A DNA stretch of 64,000 nucleotides from Ignavibacteria bacterium (GTDB lineage Bacteria > Bacteroidota > Ignavibacteria > Tepidaquicellales > Tepidaquicellaceae): the NCBI GenBank assembly GCA_016716125.1, contig JADJWZ010000004.1, positions 186,001 to 250,000 on the forward strand. Reading direction: 5' to 3'. The notes beneath the pieces were generated by a model. The model had not been told where the DNA came from, did no database searches, and worked only from the letters and a program-made list of their open reading frames with translations. The stretch's first letter is position 1; every line of letters starts with the position of its first letter. Below are positions 56,455 through 64,000 of the stretch, one piece after another. Made by a program: the position numbers and the translations under genes.

Positions 56455-57399
56455 TTAATTAATTTTTAATCTTGAAAATATTTCTTCTGTTTTTAATTTG
56501 TCATTCGCCATCTGATCTTTTAGTTCATTCACACTGTCAAATTTCTTTTCATCACGGATATACTCTGTAAACTTTATCTTGATCTTACTTCTGTATATTT
56601 CCCTGTCAAAGTCAAACAGGTTTACTTCTATCTTGATCGATTCATCATCAGTTACCGTCGGATTTTTACCAATGCTCATCATTCCGAAATATTCAGTCCC
56701 GTCCGTTTCCGCTGTGACCGCATATACTCCTATCGCAGGGATCAGTTTAAATTCGCTGTCCGGTTTAATGTTCGCAGTGGGATATCCCAGCTCTCTTCCT
56801 AATTTTTTTCCTTCGACTACTTCACCGCTCAGAGTATATTCTCTCCCGAGAAGCGCCGCGGCTTTTATTGTTTCGCCGGATTCGAGCAAATGTCTTATCG
56901 CCGTGCTGCTGACATGCTCCCCTTCTGGTTTATACTCTTCCACTTTGTCAATATTAAAATCATATTCTTTTGAAAGCTCAGTCAGCGTATCAAAGTTACC
57001 TTCCCTGTTCTTTCCGAACATATGATCATAACCAAGGATCAGATCACTCATACCTATCTTCTTTATGAGATAATTCACATAAAATTCCTCAGCTTTTGTT
57101 TCTGAAAATTCTTTTGTGAAATTGATCACGTAAGTTATGTCAATACCGAGATCTCTGAATATCTCAAGCTTTTCATCAAGAGTGGTAAGTATCTTAATAT
57201 CTTTCCCGCGGTTTTTTAAAACAATCTGCGGATGAGGCTCAAATGTGATAAGAACGCTTCGGTAATTTTTTGAAGTCTTTACTGAATTTATTTTATCTAT
57301 GATCTTCCTGTGTCCGAGATGAACACCGTCAAAAGTACCGACTGTTACAGCAGTCTTCCGGTCAAAATTAAAATCATTTATATCCCTGATGATCTTCAA
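56455..57399 (-). CDS. ribF: Bifunctional riboflavin kinase / FAD synthetase
   Basis: 314 residues. The adenylyltransferase half has TVGTFDGVHLGHRKI and the ISSTxIR-like VSSTAIRHLLESG; the kinase half has GEVVEGKKLGRELGYPTANI. It makes FMN and FAD from riboflavin. First gene of the ribF-rpsO-pnp-STAS operon, spaced by 21 bp from rpsO. Confidence 0.96.
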   Translation of the reverse strand: MKIIRDINDFNFDRKTAVTVGTFDGVHLGHRKIIDKINSVKTSKNYRSVLITFEPHPQIVLKNRGKDIKILTTLDEKLEIFRDLGIDITYVINFTKEFSETKAEEFYVNYLIKKIGMSDLILGYDHMFGKNREGNFDTLTELSKEYDFNIDKVEEYKPEGEHVSSTAIRHLLESGETIKAAALLGREYTLSGEVVEGKKLGRELGYPTANIKPDSEFKLIPAIGVYAVTAETDGTEYFGMMSIGKNPTVTDDESIKIEVNLFDFDREIYRSKIKIKFTEYIRDEKKFDSVNELKDQMANDKLKTEEIFSRLKIN

Positions 57400-57474
57400 A
57401 GCGGATAAGACAAATGATTATTGAACATTGAAAAGCGGAGAACTGAAGACATACTCAGCATAGGAATTATTAAT

Positions 57475-57960
57475 TTAACCTAAAGCCTCAACAGCTTCTT
57501 TCAGCTTGTCAAATTTAACCTGAACTCCGGGGTTTTCGGTGATCTCCATATATGTAATTTCACCTTCTTTATTGATCAGCACTACAGCTCTCTTTGCTGT
57601 TTCTTTCTGCTCGTGAGCAAATACATCGTGCACAAGTCCTAACTTTGTTATGACTTCCCTGTTATAATCCGAAAGCAATGGATATTTGATGCCTTTTGTT
57701 TTTGCAAATTCCTTCTGTACAAAAGTACCGTCTGTACTTATTCCAAACACTTCAAGATCTTTTGATGCAAAATCACCAAGCGAGTCGGAGATAGTGCAGT
57801 TCTGCTCTGAGCAGACTCCCGTAAAAGCCATAGGAAAAAATACGAGCAATACGTTTTTCTTTCCTTTGAAATCGCTTATGGAATATTTTTTAAGTTCGTC
57901 TGTATGTGAAAATGAATTCAATGAAAATTCCGGGATCATATCCCCTGTTTTTATAGTCAT
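57475..57960 (-). CDS. Peroxiredoxin (AhpC/TSA, BCP-like)
   Basis: 161 residues. FFPMAFTGVCSEQNCTI has the peroxidatic C50 and a second C55 five residues on, the spacing of the resolving Cys in atypical BCP-type enzymes. PLLSDYNREVITKLG and TAKRAVVLINKEGEI support the fold. It reduces peroxides using thioredoxin or a similar donor. Separate promoter from ribF. Confidence 0.93.
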   Translation of the reverse strand: MTIKTGDMIPEFSLNSFSHTDELKKYSISDFKGKKNVLLVFFPMAFTGVCSEQNCTISDSLGDFASKDLEVFGISTDGTFVQKEFAKTKGIKYPLLSDYNREVITKLGLVHDVFAHEQKETAKRAVVLINKEGEITYMEITENPGVQVKFDKLKEAVEALG

Positions 57961-58477
57961 AATTTAATTTAATATTGTTTTTTACCGGTTTTAAGAATTG
58001 AAAAGATAAGCATTTGAGTTTTTATTAACAATCCGAATTTATTATCCGGAGGCGTGTGTGGAAACGGCTGTGTCGGTTATGTTGAAATAAATCGTAAAAG
58101 AAAGAATAGAGATTTTCGTTAATTGGAAAAATATACGTTCCGGATCCTAATTCAAATTATTCCTGGCTGAATTTTTGCCCTTTCGGGTAAAAATTCTAAT
58201 TCCATTAGAATTAAAACTATTAATCATAAAATTATTAAATTGTTGATTTTAAAACAACCATACGTAGTAGAGACGCCCAATTTGGGCGTCTCTACGTTTT
58301 CCGGCGAACTTGTAAAGAATTTTTGACCATTCCGGTGAAAAATACTAATTTCATTAGAAATAAAACTATTAATCATAAAATTATTAAATTGTTGATTTTA
58401 AAACAACCATACGTAGTAGAGACGCCCAAATTGGGCGTCTCTACGTTTTCTGCGAACCTGTAAAGTTCAGATAAGAA
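57961..58477. repeat. Tandem pair of a palindrome-bearing 148-bp repeat (copies 1 and 2)
   Basis: Copy 1 is about 58170-58317 and copy 2 about 58318-58465. Each has a small stem near its start (AATTTTTGCCC with GGGTAAAAATT in copy 1), then TTAAAACTATTAATCATAAA, and a 29-bp near-perfect palindrome that begins GTAGAGACGCCC and ends GGGCGTCTCTAC (58267-58295; 58416-58444). Copies 3 and 4 lie at 60257-60476. The first 200 bp of this gap hold nothing I recognise. Confidence 0.88.
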
Positions 58478-58684
58478 CTAATTTTTTTTTATTTTCAATT
58501 CTGATTTGCTTTTGATGAGATTTCTGTGATCATATTTTATTATGCTGTTTTTGTTCAAAGCATCGGAGGTCATGTTTCCGTTAGCATGGTAAGTATATTG
58601 TGTCCCGTTAGTCGTAACGGTATTATATGAAATTCCTTTTCCAATTAAAAGCAGTACATAAATCGAATCCGTAAACGTATTCAC
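58478..58684 (-). pseudogene. RHS-repeat protein fragment
   Basis: GTG at 58684 starts VNTFTDSIYVLLLIGKGISY. The middle reads NTVTTNGTQYTYHANGNMTS and YDHRNLI, a typical YD-repeat of RHS/polymorphic-toxin shells. No RHS core or N-terminus survives. The GTG overlaps the stop of the membrane gene 58681-58959, but as a shell fragment it is more likely a displaced cassette remnant than a real start. Confidence 0.6.
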
Positions 58685-58959
58685 TTAATAATTGATAAAT
58701 AACTGATAATTAGATTAATAAAGCTTAGTACAAACCAAAAATTAATAAATTCATTAAACTTAAGTATATCAAATGTCAATATAATCAATGTACAAATAAA
58801 AAAACCTGAAATAAAAATAATGGTAACTTTTTCCAAAAATACTTTTACGACAATGTCTAACTTGATTAAGAAATTTATTTTTCTAAAATACATAAAAGTT
58901 AATAAGACATTTAATAAAGAATGTATTATAATTATGAAATAAAAATTGGAAAACTTCAC
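58681..58959 (-). CDS. Small membrane protein, unassigned
   Basis: 92 residues with three or four hydrophobic helices and few charges. No family recognised. Within an RHS remnant island, such small membrane proteins often serve as immunity genes; here that is only a suggestion. Confidence 0.45.
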   Translation of the reverse strand: MKFSNFYFIIIIHSLLNVLLTFMYFRKINFLIKLDIVVKVFLEKVTIIFISGFFICTLIILTFDILKFNEFINFWFVLSFINLIISYLSIIK

Positions 58960-59048
58960 AAGAAATATTTTAATTTAAATATTTTATTTTTTGTAAACTT
59001 AAAAGATTAAAACTAAATTCTTAATATGATCGGTAGGAATAATAATTT

Positions 59049-59369
59049 TTAATTGTATGCTTCTAATATAAGAGCCAAAAACACCATTATCCAATAATAA
59101 CCTATAGACAAGTTTAAATAACATAGAATCATTCCAAAATTGTAAAATAATTTAAAATTGTTAAATAATTCTAAAGTCATATAATAGATAGTTATTATAA
59201 ATAATAAGATGTTTAGAAATAATGGTATAACTACCCGATAAAAGTCTTTATTTAAAATAAAAATTGGAATCCAAATTGTATAATCAAATGGTTGATAGAA
59301 TAAAATATATAAATATATATTTGTAACTGTAAATATAAAAATTATTAATTTTAAACAAGAATTCTTCAT
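59049..59369 (-). CDS. Membrane protein, candidate immunity protein
   Basis: 106 residues with about four hydrophobic helices (LIIFIFTVTNIYLYILFYQ, FLNILLFIITIYYMTLELF, NFGMILCYLNLSIGYYWIMV). The ATG overlaps the TGA of the upstream RHS tip fragment by 3 bp (ATGA), as seen for toxin-immunity pairs. No family recognised. Confidence is higher for the gene than for its function. Confidence 0.6.
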   Translation of the reverse strand: MKNSCLKLIIFIFTVTNIYLYILFYQPFDYTIWIPIFILNKDFYRVVIPLFLNILLFIITIYYMTLELFNNFKLFYNFGMILCYLNLSIGYYWIMVFLALILEAYN

Positions 59370-59573
59370 CTTCTATCCTTCCATCGGTTAAAATAGCTCT
59401 TTAATGCCCTGATATTGTTGAATTCCGTTCCTTCATCTATTTTATAATGATCTACATTCATTACTTTAAAATTTACAACATTATTTACATCAGATTTTCC
59501 TCGTTCCCAATCACCCAATTGGAGACGTGCTCTTTTGAGGATCCTGGCAAATGGGAATTGTAATTTTTTTTCC
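59366..59573 (-). pseudogene. C-terminal tip of an RHS/polymorphic toxin, N-terminus lost
   Basis: The frame LQFPFARILKRARLQLGDWE then GKSDVNNVVNFKVMNVDHYK and IDEGTEFNNIRALKSYFNRW runs to TGA at 59366. It has no plausible start (a TAG lies just upstream in frame). It resembles the variable toxic tip that follows the RHS core. The catalytic type cannot be assigned. Its stop is fused to the start of a membrane gene, the classical toxin-immunity layout. Confidence 0.55.
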
Positions 59574-59583
59574 TAATAAAAAT

Positions 59584-59952
59584 TTATTTAACCTTCTTTA
59601 TCCGAAGCCTCGAATTTTGGTATACACAAAAATTACTTCTTATGCTGCTTTCATATTTTGTAAAGATCTCTTTTATTATTTCGACTTTTTCTTCACCATC
59701 AGAATCATCAAGTCTTAAAAGCAAGACACCATAGTGGCTCATCCCGGAATTAAATACAAGTTCACCAAAATCTTTGTCCATGGTTATAATAGTCCTTTTT
59801 TCCTCATTGGCAAGTTTCAAGATCTGTGAGTCTTTCATTCTGTGATCAATTTGTCTGATACTTTTGATATCATGTCCGGATTCATATAAGAAAGTTTCGA
59901 CTTTCTTACCAACTCCGACATCAACTAAAAACTTAAGATCACTCTTAGCCAT
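59584..59952 (-). CDS. DUF5615 PIN-like toxin
   Basis: 122 residues. LKFLVDVGVGKKVETFLYESGHDIKSIRQI places the first acidic residue at D11, and IITMDKDFGELVF carries the paired D-x-D of the PIN-like site. Members are thought to act as ribonuclease toxins paired with DUF433 proteins. The ATG shares one base with the DUF433 stop (TAATG), so translation is coupled. Confidence 0.88.
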   Translation of the reverse strand: MAKSDLKFLVDVGVGKKVETFLYESGHDIKSIRQIDHRMKDSQILKLANEEKRTIITMDKDFGELVFNSGMSHYGVLLLRLDDSDGEEKVEIIKEIFTKYESSIRSNFCVYQNSRLRIKKVK

Positions 59953-60188
59953 TAAGCTCCAATATTATAGACCTTTTCTTCTTCTACTAATTTAGCTGCA
60001 TACAAGAGCGCTGCTTTAATATCATCTAATTCCAGTTCAGGATAATCTTCCATTAAGTCCTTAACCGATATATTAGATGCTAAAGAATTGAGGATTTGTT
60101 CAACTGTAATTCTCATCCCTCTTATGGTGGGCTTTCCAACCATGACTTCAGGATTGATCGTTATTCTTTTTGATAATTCCATTTCCAT
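59952..60188 (-). CDS. DUF433 antitoxin
   Basis: 78 residues. ITINPEVMVGKPTIRGMRITVEQILNSLASNISVKDLMEDYPELELDDIKAALLYAA is the DUF433 helix-turn-helix domain almost end to end. It would repress its own operon and neutralise the DUF5615 toxin. Intact, unlike the VapBC-like pair at 37.5-38.2 kb. Confidence 0.9.
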   Translation of the reverse strand: MEMELSKRITINPEVMVGKPTIRGMRITVEQILNSLASNISVKDLMEDYPELELDDIKAALLYAAKLVEEEKVYNIGA

Positions 60189-60757
60189 AATTTAATTATA
60201 TTTATTAATTATAATTTACGTATTTGAATTTTAATTTAAAATAAAATATGAGTCAGAATTGATTTTAAAACAACCATATGTAGAGACGCCCAAATTGGGC
60301 GTCTCTACGTTTTCCGGCGAACCTGTAAAGAATTTTTGGCCATTCCGGTGAAAAATACTAATTTCATTAGAATTAAAACTATTAATCATAAAATTATTAA
60401 ATTGATGAATTTAAAACAACCATTCGTAGAGACGCCCAATTTGGGCGTCTCTACTTTTTCAGGCGAACCTGTAAAGTTCAGGTAAGAATTAATTTTTTTT
60501 CCCTCCCGCCCAAGCCCCTGATTAGGTCCGCATAGAAATCAGCATCTCAGATTATTCAGAATATTGTCTGCGGATTTCCCGTTTCCGGAATCCTCATTTG
60601 AAAATGTCCCGGCTTGTTTCTGTTTATTTCTGTTTACTGAAATTTATTTCTTTTTTTTGAAATTTTTTTCAGTTGATCTCATTTTTTTATATTTTTTATT
60701 TCCTCTGTTCCGTTTATTTGTGAAATATTTTTCACTTTTTGAAATTTATTTCCATTT
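60189..60757. repeat. Second tandem pair of the palindrome-bearing repeat (copies 3 and 4)
   Basis: Copy 3 is partial (about 60257-60330, palindrome 60280-60308) and copy 4 is complete (about 60331-60476, palindrome 60426-60454). They are in the same orientation as copies 1 and 2, and the homology runs on beyond the unit to about 60500 (GTTCAGGTAAGAATTAATTT, as at 58465-58485). The remaining 60500-60757 is T-rich and has no supported gene. Confidence 0.88.
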
Positions 60758-61228
60758 TCAGAAAATAATTTTACATTCACAAGTCATTGTTTGACATTCA
60801 CCTGTCATTGTTTGACGTTCACTTGTCATTGTTTGACGTTCACACTTCATTGTTTGACGTTCACCCGGCATTGTTTGACATTCACCGTTCATTGTTTGAC
60901 ATTCACCCGGCATTGTTTGACACTCACTCGGCATTGTTTGATATTCACTTGGCATTGTTTGACATTCACTTGGCATTGTTTGACGTTCACCTGGCATTGT
61001 TTGACGTTCACCTGGCATTGTTTGACTTTCACCCGGCATTGTTTGACATTCACCTGGCATTGTTTGACGTTCACCCTTCATTGTTTGACTTTCACTGAAA
61101 AAAATTTCACTTACACATCTCTTTGTTTGACGTTCACTTCTCTTTGTTTGACGTTCACTTCTCTTTGTTTGACGTTCATCTTTCTTTGTTTGACGTTCAC
61201 TATTCTTTATTTCATTTTCACTTTTCAT
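60758..61228 (-). CDS. Low-complexity heptapeptide-repeat frame over a 21-bp minisatellite
   Basis: The minus frame starts MKSENEIKNSERQTKKDERQ and then repeats GERQTMP-like heptads about 16 times. On the other strand a 161-residue frame (60791-61276) is also open, because the 21-bp unit contains no stop in several frames. Product, if any, would be a charged, Gln/Thr-rich, disordered protein. No family recognised. The repeat itself is certain; coding is not. Confidence 0.3.
   Translation of the reverse strand: MKSENEIKNSERQTKKDERQTKRSERQTKRSERQTKRCVSEIFFSESQTMKGERQTMPGECQTMPGESQTMPGERQTMPGERQTMPSECQTMPSEYQTMPSECQTMPGECQTMNGECQTMPGERQTMKCERQTMTSERQTMTGECQTMTCECKIIF
60790..61207 (+). repeat. 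21-bp minisatellite, about 19 units
   Basis: Units read TTTGACGTTCACCTGGCATTG with variation mainly in the CCTGG portion and at GT/AT. Fourteen units up to about 61083 end CATTG; after one degenerate double-length unit, the last four have CTTTG. Two adjacent central units are identical. Confidence 0.93.
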
Positions 61229-61745
61229 TTTACAACTTCTTCTTTTCTTTATTCCGTTATCAGAACTCTTTATTAAGTTTCCCCGTCGCTTTATTCAGTA
61301 TTTGCAGTCCTTTGTTTAATTTCTCCCGCTCTTCGCATCACATTCATCATTCTTCATTTTATTTCAAGCTTACTTTTCACTGTATTGATGTTTCTTTTTA
61401 TCAGAATCTGCAAACTTTGCATTATTTTCAGATTACTTCATTACTTTTTCATATTCGTTAATTTTACTTATCCTTATTATGAGAGAATATTTAAATTTCA
61501 TTTTTCGTTAGTTCACCCCTTTACTATATTAGACAGGCAAATTTTCCATTCGTTCCCCAAAAGTGCATTTCCTCTCAGTTTTTAAGATCGTTATCAGATT
61601 AATTTATAAATTTCATTACTTGACTGTATTGATTAAGTTGAATGTAAGTTTAATTGTCATCATTTTAAATTTCAGTCCGGATATCCAAACCTGCAGGAAT
61701 TATATAATCCTTAGAATCACATTCAATTTTTTTCGGGGGAAATAA
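61229..61745. other. AT-rich gap without supported genes
   Basis: About 500 bp of T-rich sequence that carries on the TTTCATTTTCA-like composition of the minisatellite at first. A few short frames exist but none has a ribosome site or family match. Its 3' end must hold the promoter of the 61746 gene. Confidence 0.5.
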
Positions 61746-62867
61746 GTGAACCCGCCGGCGCTTATTGGTGTTTATCATAACTGTGACAAAATATTTCTTT
61801 ATCAAACAACTTTAGTGAAAGAATTAATAAGAATCTTCGGCCCGTTGATCGCCATTATAATTTTCTTGAACGTATATCATGAATCTTCCGAAGGAATGCT
61901 GAGCGTAGGGAATTATCCCGTTTGGATGAAAGACGCTTCAGGTAACAGAACTGATCAGACTTCCGGCATGACTTACGCCGGCTCGGAAAACGGATACAAG
62001 ACTTTTGTAGCGTGTGATGATATCGGAAAGATCAACCGTATCCGCGTAAATGAAAATGTAAATCCTCCCGAACTTGAGATCACTGATATAAAATATTCTG
62101 CTGAAGTGCAGACTCTCTTTGATAAATTCAAGAAAGTCGATATGGAAGATATTTACTATGACAGCGCAAACAGTAAAATTTACTTATCGATCGAAGGACA
62201 TGAATACAGTTCCTACGATCCTGAAATTTATAAGAATAAGGAAGGCGTTTACGAACTGACATATAATAAAGACATTCTGACATTTGACACGGTGCTGACT
62301 ATCAGACGTCTTAAATTACCTAAAGAGGTTTACAGATATACGTATGACAATGTCAGTTTCGAAGGAATAGCGCTTACGGAAAATTATTTATATCTCGGTC
62401 TCGAAAATCTTCAGGACTCTGCGGATACTTTTACTGACAGCACTATGATCTATATTATTGACAGGAAGACAAAGGAACTTGTAAAGACAATTAATACCCG
62501 CGAAGAAAAGATCAGCACTATCTGCGGTTTGTATGCAGTCGATGATTATAATTTAATAGGCGTTGACAGAAATACAAGAAGGATGTTTTATATAACTTTT
62601 GATGAAGAATTTAATATTATTAATACAGATCTCGAAGAAATGGATCTCATGATTCCCGGTCATAAAGACATCAATAAAATACTCGGTATAGCCGTAGAGT
62701 CGGTTACTATGGATGAAGACGGAAATATCTACTGCTCCACTGATCCATGGAAAGATTTTTACAAACCTGATCTTACTGAAAGAAAAAGACTTTCGCAGGA
62801 AGAACTGAATAACTTCTTAGAAAATGTTCCGATTATGTATAAGTTTAAAAAGGCGGTTAAGAAATGA
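61746..62867 (+). CDS. Membrane-anchored propeller-like protein, unassigned
   Basis: 373 residues starting at GTG 61746 after GGGGGAAATAA. A hydrophobic helix at about 28-45 would anchor it. The body has repeats with strand-turn-strand pattern and phrases such as GIALTENYLYLGLENLQD and GIAVESVTMDEDGNIYCSTDP, similar to the esterase-like phytase/SdiA-regulated propellers. No catalytic residues can be named. Its stop overlaps the YjbQ start by 4 bp (ATGA). Confidence 0.65.
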   Translation: MNPPALIGVYHNCDKIFLYQTTLVKELIRIFGPLIAIIIFLNVYHESSEGMLSVGNYPVWMKDASGNRTDQTSGMTYAGSENGYKTFVACDDIGKINRIRVNENVNPPELEITDIKYSAEVQTLFDKFKKVDMEDIYYDSANSKIYLSIEGHEYSSYDPEIYKNKEGVYELTYNKDILTFDTVLTIRRLKLPKEVYRYTYDNVSFEGIALTENYLYLGLENLQDSADTFTDSTMIYIIDRKTKELVKTINTREEKISTICGLYAVDDYNLIGVDRNTRRMFYITFDEEFNIINTDLEEMDLMIPGHKDINKILGIAVESVTMDEDGNIYCSTDPWKDFYKPDLTERKRLSQEELNNFLENVPIMYKFKKAVKK

Positions 62868-63280
62868 AACATTACAGGAAAGAGCTTTGGTTTGAAACAG
62901 GTAAAAGAAGGGAGCTCATAAATATCACTTCTGAAATACAGCAATGCCTGACAGAAAGCGGAATAAAGGAAGGTCTGCTTCTCTGCAATGCAATGCACAT
63001 TACTTCAAGCATCTTCATTAATGACGATGAATCCGGACTGCATCAGGATCTTGAAAAGTGGCTGGAAGGACTTGCGCCTGAAAAGCCGCATTCACAGTAT
63101 CTTCATAATTCATTTGAAGATAACGCCGATGCGCATTTGAAAAGGACGATCATGGGAAGAGAAGCTGTTGTAGCTGTGACGAACGGCAGACTCGATTTCG
63201 GACCGTGGGAACAAATTTTCTACGGTGAGTTTGACGGGAAAAGAAAAAAGAGAGTTCTTGTAAAGATAATTGGAGAGTGA
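62864..63280 (+). CDS. YjbQ/UPF0047 family protein
   Basis: 138 residues. ELWFETGKRRELINITSEIQQ, NAMHITSSIFINDDESGLHQD, and AHLKRTIMGREAVVAVTNGRLDFGPWEQIFYGEFDGKRKKRV cover the whole UPF0047 fold, with the conserved His and Glu/Asp that bind a metal. Some homologues show thiamine-phosphate synthase activity in vitro; the true role is unsettled. Coupled to the propeller gene. Confidence 0.92.
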   Translation: MKHYRKELWFETGKRRELINITSEIQQCLTESGIKEGLLLCNAMHITSSIFINDDESGLHQDLEKWLEGLAPEKPHSQYLHNSFEDNADAHLKRTIMGREAVVAVTNGRLDFGPWEQIFYGEFDGKRKKRVLVKIIGE

Positions 63281-63296
63281 TCACGGAAATAAAAAT

Positions 63297-63348
63297 CCGG
63301 ACTTTGAAAATTACACATTACTGTAAAATTCAAAGTCCGGAAAAAATT
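63297..63348 (+). terminator. Terminator after the YjbQ gene
   Basis: A perfect 13-bp stem (TCCGGACTTTGAA with TTCAAAGTCCGGA), a long loop, and a following A-rich/T tail (AAAAAATTTATT). It may act in both directions, because the convergent gene at 63351 ends just beyond it. Confidence 0.8.
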
Positions 63349-63350
63349 TA

Positions 63351-64000
63351 TTACTTCACATATTTTTTCGCTTCATTCATTATAGAATCAATCTGTTCCA
63401 TGCCTTTCATGTCGGAGTTTATACTTCTGAAATTTACATCAGACGGAATTTCAAATTCATTTGATGAAAAATCCGGGTTAGTTTCAAATTCAGTTGCAGT
63501 CGCCATAAACTGAGGTGATTTTATCCTTAGTACATACATTTTATCAAAAATAGAAAGCTGTGTATCGTTACCTGTATCATAGATATCACAGTTCTTGCCT
63601 AATATATTTTCCGATCCAACAATTTTTTTATCGGCAAGATATGATTCGAACTCTTCAGGATCTGTAATAGTCTCAGCAGTCTGTTTCTTTTTATTGTAAT
63701 CCTGAATGTTTGTTTTCACACCCATTCTCTTCCCTTTGATTTCCGTAACTGTGAACACAAAATTATCAATAATATATACCTGATTTTTACTTGGCGTACC
63801 CATTATTTCAGTGTTAATGATCTGCTTAAGTTTCTTACCGCTTCTGTACATTGTCATATCACCGTTCATAGCCCCCTCCAGTTTAAAAGAAATCATAAAG
63901 TCATCCGAGAGATCCATATCACCGGAAGAAGTACCTTCAGTATTTTCTTTTTTTTCATCCGCGACTTTATCCTTTTCGCCTGTTTCATTCCCGGATTTGC
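63351..64000 (-). CDS. Hypothetical protein (5' end beyond the window)
   Basis: The minus frame stays open to the window edge; the ATG at 63917 is internal. From the edge it reads KSGNETGEKDKVADEKKENT, a charged, probably exported linker, then a beta-rich domain of about 190 residues (DFMISFKLEGAMNGDMTMYR, TEIMGTPSKNQVYIIDN, VGSENILGKNCDIYDTGNDT). The pattern resembles the DUF4412 type of outer-membrane-attached domain, but I cannot confirm it. The N-terminal signal lies outside. Confidence 0.6.
   Translation of the reverse strand, partial: KSGNETGEKDKVADEKKENTEGTSSGDMDLSDDFMISFKLEGAMNGDMTMYRSGKKLKQIINTEIMGTPSKNQVYIIDNFVFTVTEIKGKRMGVKTNIQDYNKKKQTAETITDPEEFESYLADKKIVGSENILGKNCDIYDTGNDTQLSIFDKMYVLRIKSPQFMATATEFETNPDFSSNEFEIPSDVNFRSINSDMKGMEQIDSIMNEAKKYVK

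Noticed and set aside
60791..61276. Plus-strand 161-residue Cys/His-rich protein over the minisatellite
   Set aside because: The frame is open only because the 21-bp unit lacks stops; it lacks a ribosome site and reads as a low-complexity Thr/Cys/His repeat. The minus frame starts more plausibly, though it too is uncertain.

Overview
The window is AT-rich bacterial chromosome that fits the Bacteroidota/Chlorobiota side of the tree, most likely Ignavibacteria. Three proteins are secreted by a type IX system: two end in a complete sorting domain (a YPNPFNP motif, then GVYFY and a basic tail), and the third, cut by the left edge, shows the same domain start. Other pointers are large TonB-linked and beta-barrel outer-membrane proteins, a rhodanese/MauE/DUF1573 cluster, and occasional TAnnTTTG promoter elements. 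The genus call is inference; no rRNA is present.

Layout. 1-1173: the edge-cut secreted protein. 1174-4070: a very AT-rich decayed stretch holding the wreck of a DUF3696-type AAA ATPase. 4283-6050: tRNA-Ala, L21, L27 and malate dehydrogenase. 6092-15612: anti-sigma kinase, outer-membrane proteins, ABC ATPase, rhomboid protease, beta-CASP nuclease and a frameshifted alkyladenine glycosylase. 15907-24669: secreted reprolysin, DUF1573/MauE/rhodanese, RuvB, Nudix, isocitrate dehydrogenase and a TMEM175-type channel. 24780-33223: S20, RidA, ParA/ParB, type I citrate synthase, SurE and ObgE. 33384-43224: a sorting-domain protein and a kynurenine-pathway cluster (kmo, kynU, formamidase) split by a decayed toxin-antitoxin pair and a REP-associated transposase, then a SRAP protein and an MFS carrier. 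43508-57960: pyruvate phosphate dikinase, FMN-dependent hydroxyacid oxidase, QueG and Rieske protein, a membrane M48-like peptidase, and the ribF-rpsO-pnp-STAS operon. 57961-61745: accessory DNA dominated by repeats. 61746-64000: a propeller-like protein, a YjbQ protein and an edge-cut protein.

Metabolically the window shows three TCA enzymes (mdh, icd, citrate synthase), pyruvate phosphate dikinase, and most of the tryptophan to 3-hydroxyanthranilate route. Regulation by partner switching is suggested by a HATPase anti-sigma factor and a STAS antagonist.

Two themes stand out. First, single-base length changes in short A/T runs break four conserved genes (mpg, parB, citrate synthase, MFS) as well as the ATPase wreck, so either the assembly has homopolymer errors or many genes are decaying. 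Second, the intergenic DNA carries at least six different palindromic repeat families. One of them, a roughly 148-bp unit, is present as a pair on each side of a 1.8-kb island. That island contains an RHS/polymorphic-toxin tip fragment coupled to a candidate immunity gene and an intact DUF433/DUF5615 toxin-antitoxin pair.
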